DNA of 64,000 bases from Mariniphaga sp. (GTDB taxonomy: Bacteria > Bacteroidota > Bacteroidia > Bacteroidales > Prolixibacteraceae): assembly GCA_024636975.1 (NCBI GenBank), contig JAGXGA010000011.1:1-64000 (forward strand), in the 5' to 3' direction. The notes under the pieces were generated by a model. It did no database searches and was not told where the DNA came from. It saw only the letters and a list, made by a program, of their open reading frames with translations. Positions 60,733 through 64,000 of this stretch are shown one piece after another; the first letter of the stretch is position 1, and every line of letters begins with the position of its first letter. The translations under genes and the position numbers were made by a program.

Positions 60733-62667
60733 ATGCCACATACAGAGATACAATCACGCAAAGTTATTAGCTCCTACGGAGGTGTTGGTTCCATTATTGA
60801 AACTCCAAATGGGGCAATGATGATAGAAAATTTTGACCAATGGTCTTTCTTTAAAGCAATAATAGAAGGTAATCTTGAAAAATTAGATTATACGATTGAA
60901 GACAATCGGCTTTTAAACAGATTAAAGAACGAAAATGGATTTCCAAGATTATCTGCTTTTTTAAGAATTCCATCAAATGTTGCAAACCCAAACAATCAAA
61001 GTGCACCCTTACACCCTTATCGGTTTATTAGTTCAAAATATTTTCCAGAATGGTTTTATTGCAATAAATGTGAGCGTTTTCACAATATCTCTGATTGGTG
61101 GGAGGGCTGGAAAAGAACTCTTTCAAAATACAAAGAGCCAAATGATAAAATTAGAGATTTATTCTATAACTCGCCAAGATGTTTTTATTGCTATGACAGT
61201 GCAAAGACCAAACAAAAGAGAGATAAAAAACGTAAGAAATTTTATTATGAATTAGAGCAAGTTCGATTTATACTAACCTCTCCGAAAGGCGATATTTATG
61301 ATATTCCTTGGGATAAATGGAATATTGCAGTAAAAGTAAGTCAGGATAATGAATCAAGGCTTACAATAAGAATGGATGATGACGAACTGTGCTGTGAAAA
61401 TCAACAGCTAAAATATTACAAATCAACTAAGTTCTCAGATTTGTCTGGTATTAGAATCTCATGCAACAGTTGTGGAAAATCAAATACATTGGCTGGTTTA
61501 TTTAAATTAGAAATGATTGTAAATGAATCAACTAAACTAAACCGAAAGATAGTTATTAGAACCAGTAACAGTGTTTATTATCCAATTTTAGTAAGTAGTA
61601 TTTATCTGCCTGCGCAATTAGAAATTAGCGGAAGTGATTCTGACAAAATAGATAAGTGGTTGGAAAAAGGAAAGTCAATAGACTTCATTGTTGAAGTTTT
61701 TGAGGACGAATATTCTGAAGCATCAATTTTAAAATACATCAATGGAAATGTTGAAAATATTTTTGAACCTGAAGAAGAATATCGTTTAAAAGAATACAAT
61801 TTCATTACATTTCCTGAGCGTATTTCGTACCCAGAAAAAGATTCAGAAAAAAGAAATCTGATTTTTAAGAGACAAAAAATATCTTCTCTTGAAAAATATG
61901 GAATTTCGAATCTTACACAAATTAAAAGACTTAAATTAACGACAGTTCAAGTTGCATATACTCGTCAAGAACCACTAAGCCAAAACGAGTTTCTACAAGG
62001 TGTTGATGGAGATTCAAAAATTAAAGCAAAATATACTTCAAAATGGGCAAATCAAACCGAATATCTACCTGCTGTTGAAAGTTTTGGTGAAGGCATTTTT
62101 ATTAATCTTAATAATAATAAAATCGAAACATGGTTAGATGAATCTTTTAAAAGTAAAGGGTTTGCCCAGCGAATATTAACGATTAAAGATAATATCCAAA
62201 ATCACGATTATATTGATAAAGGTAAATTCAAAAGTGATAGGCATTTGGGTAAATTCATTTTAATTCATACACTATCTCATATTCTGATTAAAGAATTTGA
62301 ATTTCTTGTCGGTTACCCTGCAACGTCTTTAAATGAAAGACTTTTTATTGATGAAATGGAAATGTCAGGAATGTTAATTTATACAGTTGCTGGTGCAGAG
62401 GGAAGTTTCGGTGGTCTTGTTTCACAAGGGACTGAGGAAATTTTTGAAAGAATCATAAAGTCTGCTCTTTTTAGGGCCACGGATTGTGCTTCTGACCCAA
62501 TTTGTTTTCACACCATGGATGGCCAAGGAGTTGGTGGATTAAATATGGCTGCTTGTTATTCATGTTCGTTACTTCCTGAGACTTCATGCGAAGAATTTAA
62601 TAGTTTTCTTGACAGAGGATTGTTGATAGATATTGATAATGGATTTTTTAAAGATGACATCGTGTAA
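60733..62667 (+). CDS. drmB: DISARM-type protein DrmB (DUF1998)
   Basis: A 644-residue protein that starts 2 bp after the DrmA stop. The N-terminus (SRKVISSYGGVGSIIETPNGAMMI) is characteristic of DrmB. Zinc ligands are present as CNKC (near 110), CFYC (near 152) and CNSC (near 249). The C-terminal DUF1998 domain (about 500-640) includes HTLSHILIKEFEFLVGYPATSLNERLF, AGAEGSFGGLVSQGT, CASDPICF, LNMAACYSCSLLPETSCEEFNSFLDRGLL. DUF1998 proteins pair with DrmA-type helicases and complete the DISARM core. No methyltransferase and no DrmC (phospholipase D fold) gene follows: the next 660 bp are gene-free up to an IS21 element. Confidence 0.87.
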   Translation: MPHTEIQSRKVISSYGGVGSIIETPNGAMMIENFDQWSFFKAIIEGNLEKLDYTIEDNRLLNRLKNENGFPRLSAFLRIPSNVANPNNQSAPLHPYRFISSKYFPEWFYCNKCERFHNISDWWEGWKRTLSKYKEPNDKIRDLFYNSPRCFYCYDSAKTKQKRDKKRKKFYYELEQVRFILTSPKGDIYDIPWDKWNIAVKVSQDNESRLTIRMDDDELCCENQQLKYYKSTKFSDLSGIRISCNSCGKSNTLAGLFKLEMIVNESTKLNRKIVIRTSNSVYYPILVSSIYLPAQLEISGSDSDKIDKWLEKGKSIDFIVEVFEDEYSEASILKYINGNVENIFEPEEEYRLKEYNFITFPERISYPEKDSEKRNLIFKRQKISSLEKYGISNLTQIKRLKLTTVQVAYTRQEPLSQNEFLQGVDGDSKIKAKYTSKWANQTEYLPAVESFGEGIFINLNNNKIETWLDESFKSKGFAQRILTIKDNIQNHDYIDKGKFKSDRHLGKFILIHTLSHILIKEFEFLVGYPATSLNERLFIDEMEMSGMLIYTVAGAEGSFGGLVSQGTEEIFERIIKSALFRATDCASDPICFHTMDGQGVGGLNMAACYSCSLLPETSCEEFNSFLDRGLLIDIDNGFFKDDIV

Positions 62668-62699
62668 GAAGCCAACCCGCACAGCCAAGCAAAATTGCA

Positions 62700-62732
62700 A
62701 TTCGCACAAGCCATCGTTCAGACTCAAAATTG
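62700..62732 (+). repeat. Boundary-like sequence right of the Drm operon
   Basis: ATTCGCACAAGCC, then CAGACTCAAAATTG, matches the block at 54616-54648 apart from the central six bases and one extra base. It starts about 30 bp after the DrmB stop and is preceded by AACCCGCACAGCCAAGC. The sequence from 62733 to 63004 shows nothing further. Confidence 0.45.
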
Positions 62733-63004
62733 CAATAAAGCTTGTCTGTTTGTCAACGCTTTTTTCTCCGACCCGAAAAACAAAATAGGGATAGTACTAA
62801 ATTGAAAATTAAGGAGTTTTTTTAAAAGAAAGTAAGCATTCGGCTATCCACGTCCAATAATATCCAATAATTTTTATAGTTAATTGCAGACAAAGATTGA
62901 ATTTTCAATAAAATTTGAGATAAATGAAGGGATTTGTCCAAAGAACTCCAACTTTTTTTGGAATCAGTCGGACACGGGTTTGCACTGCTGTGCTTTCTTC
63001 CGGT

Positions 63005-63120
63005 TAATTGTCTGAACCATGAATCACAAGATTACCATGATTTACCTGATTTCTTCTAATCATGGACATCGGGTAAATGTCTGAACCACGATTCACAGGA
63101 TTTTCATGATTACCAGATGC
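63005..63120. repeat. TCTGAACC...CACAGGATT palindromic repeat block
   Basis: TCTGAACCATGAATCACAAG and TCTGAACCACGATTCACAGG with ATCATGGACATCGGGTAAA between them belong to the repeat family at 45645 and 47060. This places chromosomal-type repeats right of the defence island, so the island ends between 62732 and 63005. Confidence 0.5.
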
Positions 63121-63286
63121 TTACTGATTATTCCGGACAAATTGTACCACCTATTCCGGGGTAAAGTGTACCACCTTTTTCAGGATGAACTTGTTTTACA
63201 AAAATGCATATTTTATTAATTGATATTTTATTTTGCTTAAAATATATTTTGACATGATGTCATGCTTTCGCAGTGACTTTTCTTTC

Positions 63287-63351
63287 CCCGAGGAGCAGTT
63301 GAGAACGGAAGGAGGGCGTAGCCCGACTGGAGTTCTCAACTGCTCCTCGGG
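63287..63351. terminator. 20-bp perfect inverted repeat (hairpin) after istB
   Basis: CCCGAGGAGCAGTTGAGAAC at 63287-63306 is the exact complement of GTTCTCAACTGCTCCTCGGG at 63332-63351, with a 25-nt loop. The right arm overlaps the last codons of IstB. The long stem suggests a terminator or a barrier to transcription inside the insertion sequence. On the plus strand it is followed by CCTTTGTTTTTTC. Confidence 0.7.
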
Positions 63352-64000
63352 CCTTTGTTTTTTCTTAATGATTCGCCTTTCAGGTCTATCCTGTGAGCAT
63401 TACCGGCAAGTCTATCCATGATGGCATCTGCCAGGGTAGGTTCTGCTATGAACTCGTACCATTTGGCAATCGGAAGTTGAGAAGTAATAATTACTGATTT
63501 TTTACCGTACCTATCTTCCAGTATCTGAAGAATGGCCAACCGGGTAATCGCATCAAAAGGATGCAACCCAAAATCATCCAGTATCAGTACATGTGTTTTT
63601 TCGATTTGGTTCAGCAGTTTAATAAAAGTACCATCCAGCTTTGTCTGGGAAACTTTTTCAAGAAAGCGGTTCATTCCGAAGTATAATACCCTATATCCCA
63701 AAGAACAAGCCTGACGTCCGAGTGCACATGCAATATAACTCTTGCCGCAGCCTGTTGCTCCGGTAATAAGAATGTTTTCCGCATTTTCAATAAACCGGCA
63801 GTCAGCCAATGACATAAGTTGGTCATTGGTGAGATTACGAGCAGCATTACAATAGATCTGTTCCAGTAGAGCATTATACCGAAGTTTACTGACCTTTAAA
63901 TACATTGTTGTTTTCTGGTTAACTCTGTACTGTCGTTCAGCTTCAGCAAGTCTGCCGATCAGTACATCTGATGTGAGTTGTTCATGAACAGGCATAGCCA
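63336..64000 (-). CDS. istB: IS21 family transposition helper ATPase IstB (partial at the window end)
   Basis: The visible 219 residues cover most of IstB. Walker A is ITGATGCGKSYIACALG (near residue 83-90 of the visible part), Walker B is VLILDDFGLHP (near 137-147) and the sensor region is SVIITSQLPIAKWYEFI. The family continues with LADAIMDRLAGNAHRIDLKGESLR at the C-terminus, present here. The N-terminal 20-30 residues of a typical IstB are missing, because the frame runs off the end of the window; the first visible ATG at 63995 is probably internal. IstB is an AAA+ protein that directs IstA-driven transposition. Confidence 0.92.
   Translation of the reverse strand, partial: AMPVHEQLTSDVLIGRLAEAERQYRVNQKTTMYLKVSKLRYNALLEQIYCNAARNLTNDQLMSLADCRFIENAENILITGATGCGKSYIACALGRQACSLGYRVLYFGMNRFLEKVSQTKLDGTFIKLLNQIEKTHVLILDDFGLHPFDAITRLAILQILEDRYGKKSVIITSQLPIAKWYEFIAEPTLADAIMDRLAGNAHRIDLKGESLRKNKGPRSS

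Larger units (their letters stand above)
63131..64000 (-). mobile_element. Right end of an IS21-family insertion sequence (cut by the window edge)
   Basis: Two copies of a terminal repeat, TTCCGGACAAATTGTACCACC (in parts) at 63131-63151 and TTCCGGGGTAAAGTGTACCACC (in parts) at 63154-63175, are the multiple end repeats expected for IS21 elements. An IstB helper gene on the minus strand follows. The transposase gene istA and the other end are outside the window. Confidence 0.8.

Noticed and set aside
62733-63004. Search for a DrmC or methyltransferase gene after DrmB
   Set aside because: All frames here are short and lack the HKD motif of DrmC or any methyltransferase motif.

Overview
The window looks like chromosomal DNA from a member of the Bacteroidota, most likely a Bacteroidales/Marinilabiliales-type (Prolixibacteraceae-like) bacterium. 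The evidence is a TonB-dependent receptor paired with a DUF4249 lipoprotein, LytTR two-component signalling driven by a PAS/His_kinase sensor, DUF6266 and DUF3795 proteins, GH43 and GH5-like secreted glycosidases, few Shine-Dalgarno sites, and a TAnnTTTG-type promoter. The genus is my inference. No rRNA, tRNA or CRISPR array was seen.

Positions 1-52000 hold ordinary chromosomal genes in short operons. In order they are: a membrane-anchored hypothetical and a secreted alpha/beta hydrolase; the TonB receptor/DUF4249 pair; a CPBP protease-like protein; a Tat-exported FAD oxidoreductase; an isoprenylcysteine-methyltransferase-like protein; and a signalling cluster (five-PAS histidine kinase, one LytTR response regulator, one receiver-only paralogue). 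Next come a GH43 enzyme, an orphan molybdenum hydroxylase subunit, a quinone-oxidoreductase-like MDR protein, a ketopantoate-reductase-like protein, a ZIP metal transporter, a DUF4242/cyclase-like/AraC fusion regulator with a cupin, a TerB/ABCG transporter, a TreT-type trehalose synthase, BrnTA, a PNPOx-GNAT fusion, a GH5-like enzyme, a TetR/DUF116/membrane operon, an M3 peptidase, a CheY-like receiver, a VOC protein divergent from a secreted phosphatidylserine-decarboxylase-like protein, and HicAB.

The spaces between these genes are unusually rich in short dispersed repeats. They include 55-65 bp hairpins (GGATGGCATCC...GGATGCTATCC), GCCACAGATTCACAGATTA tracts, purine-rich GAGCAAAG/GGGCAGAG runs, GTGAACAGT runs, TCTGAACC...GGTTCAGA palindromic blocks, and a conserved element of about 80-90 bp that sits upstream of four unrelated genes in the same orientation. 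One segment of about 660 bp is duplicated (22300-22958 and 34450-35111). Its first copy ends in a truncated GH5-like gene fused to a decayed ester-cyclase gene.

Positions 52300-62700 form an AT-rich defence island. The first module is a two-gene CBASS operon: a CD-NTase and a TIR-STING effector, with a 4-bp overlap. It is bracketed by near-identical 19-nt direct repeats. The second module is a three-gene operon that I read as DrmE-like, DrmA helicase and DrmB (DUF1998). This is the core of a DISARM-like system without the methyltransferase and without the DrmC phospholipase-D protein. It too lies between related GC-box-like sequences. The window ends inside an IS21-family element (IstB helper ATPase plus its terminal repeats). 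The methylase-less DrmE-DrmA-DrmB operon next to TIR-STING CBASS is the best candidate here for an under-described system.
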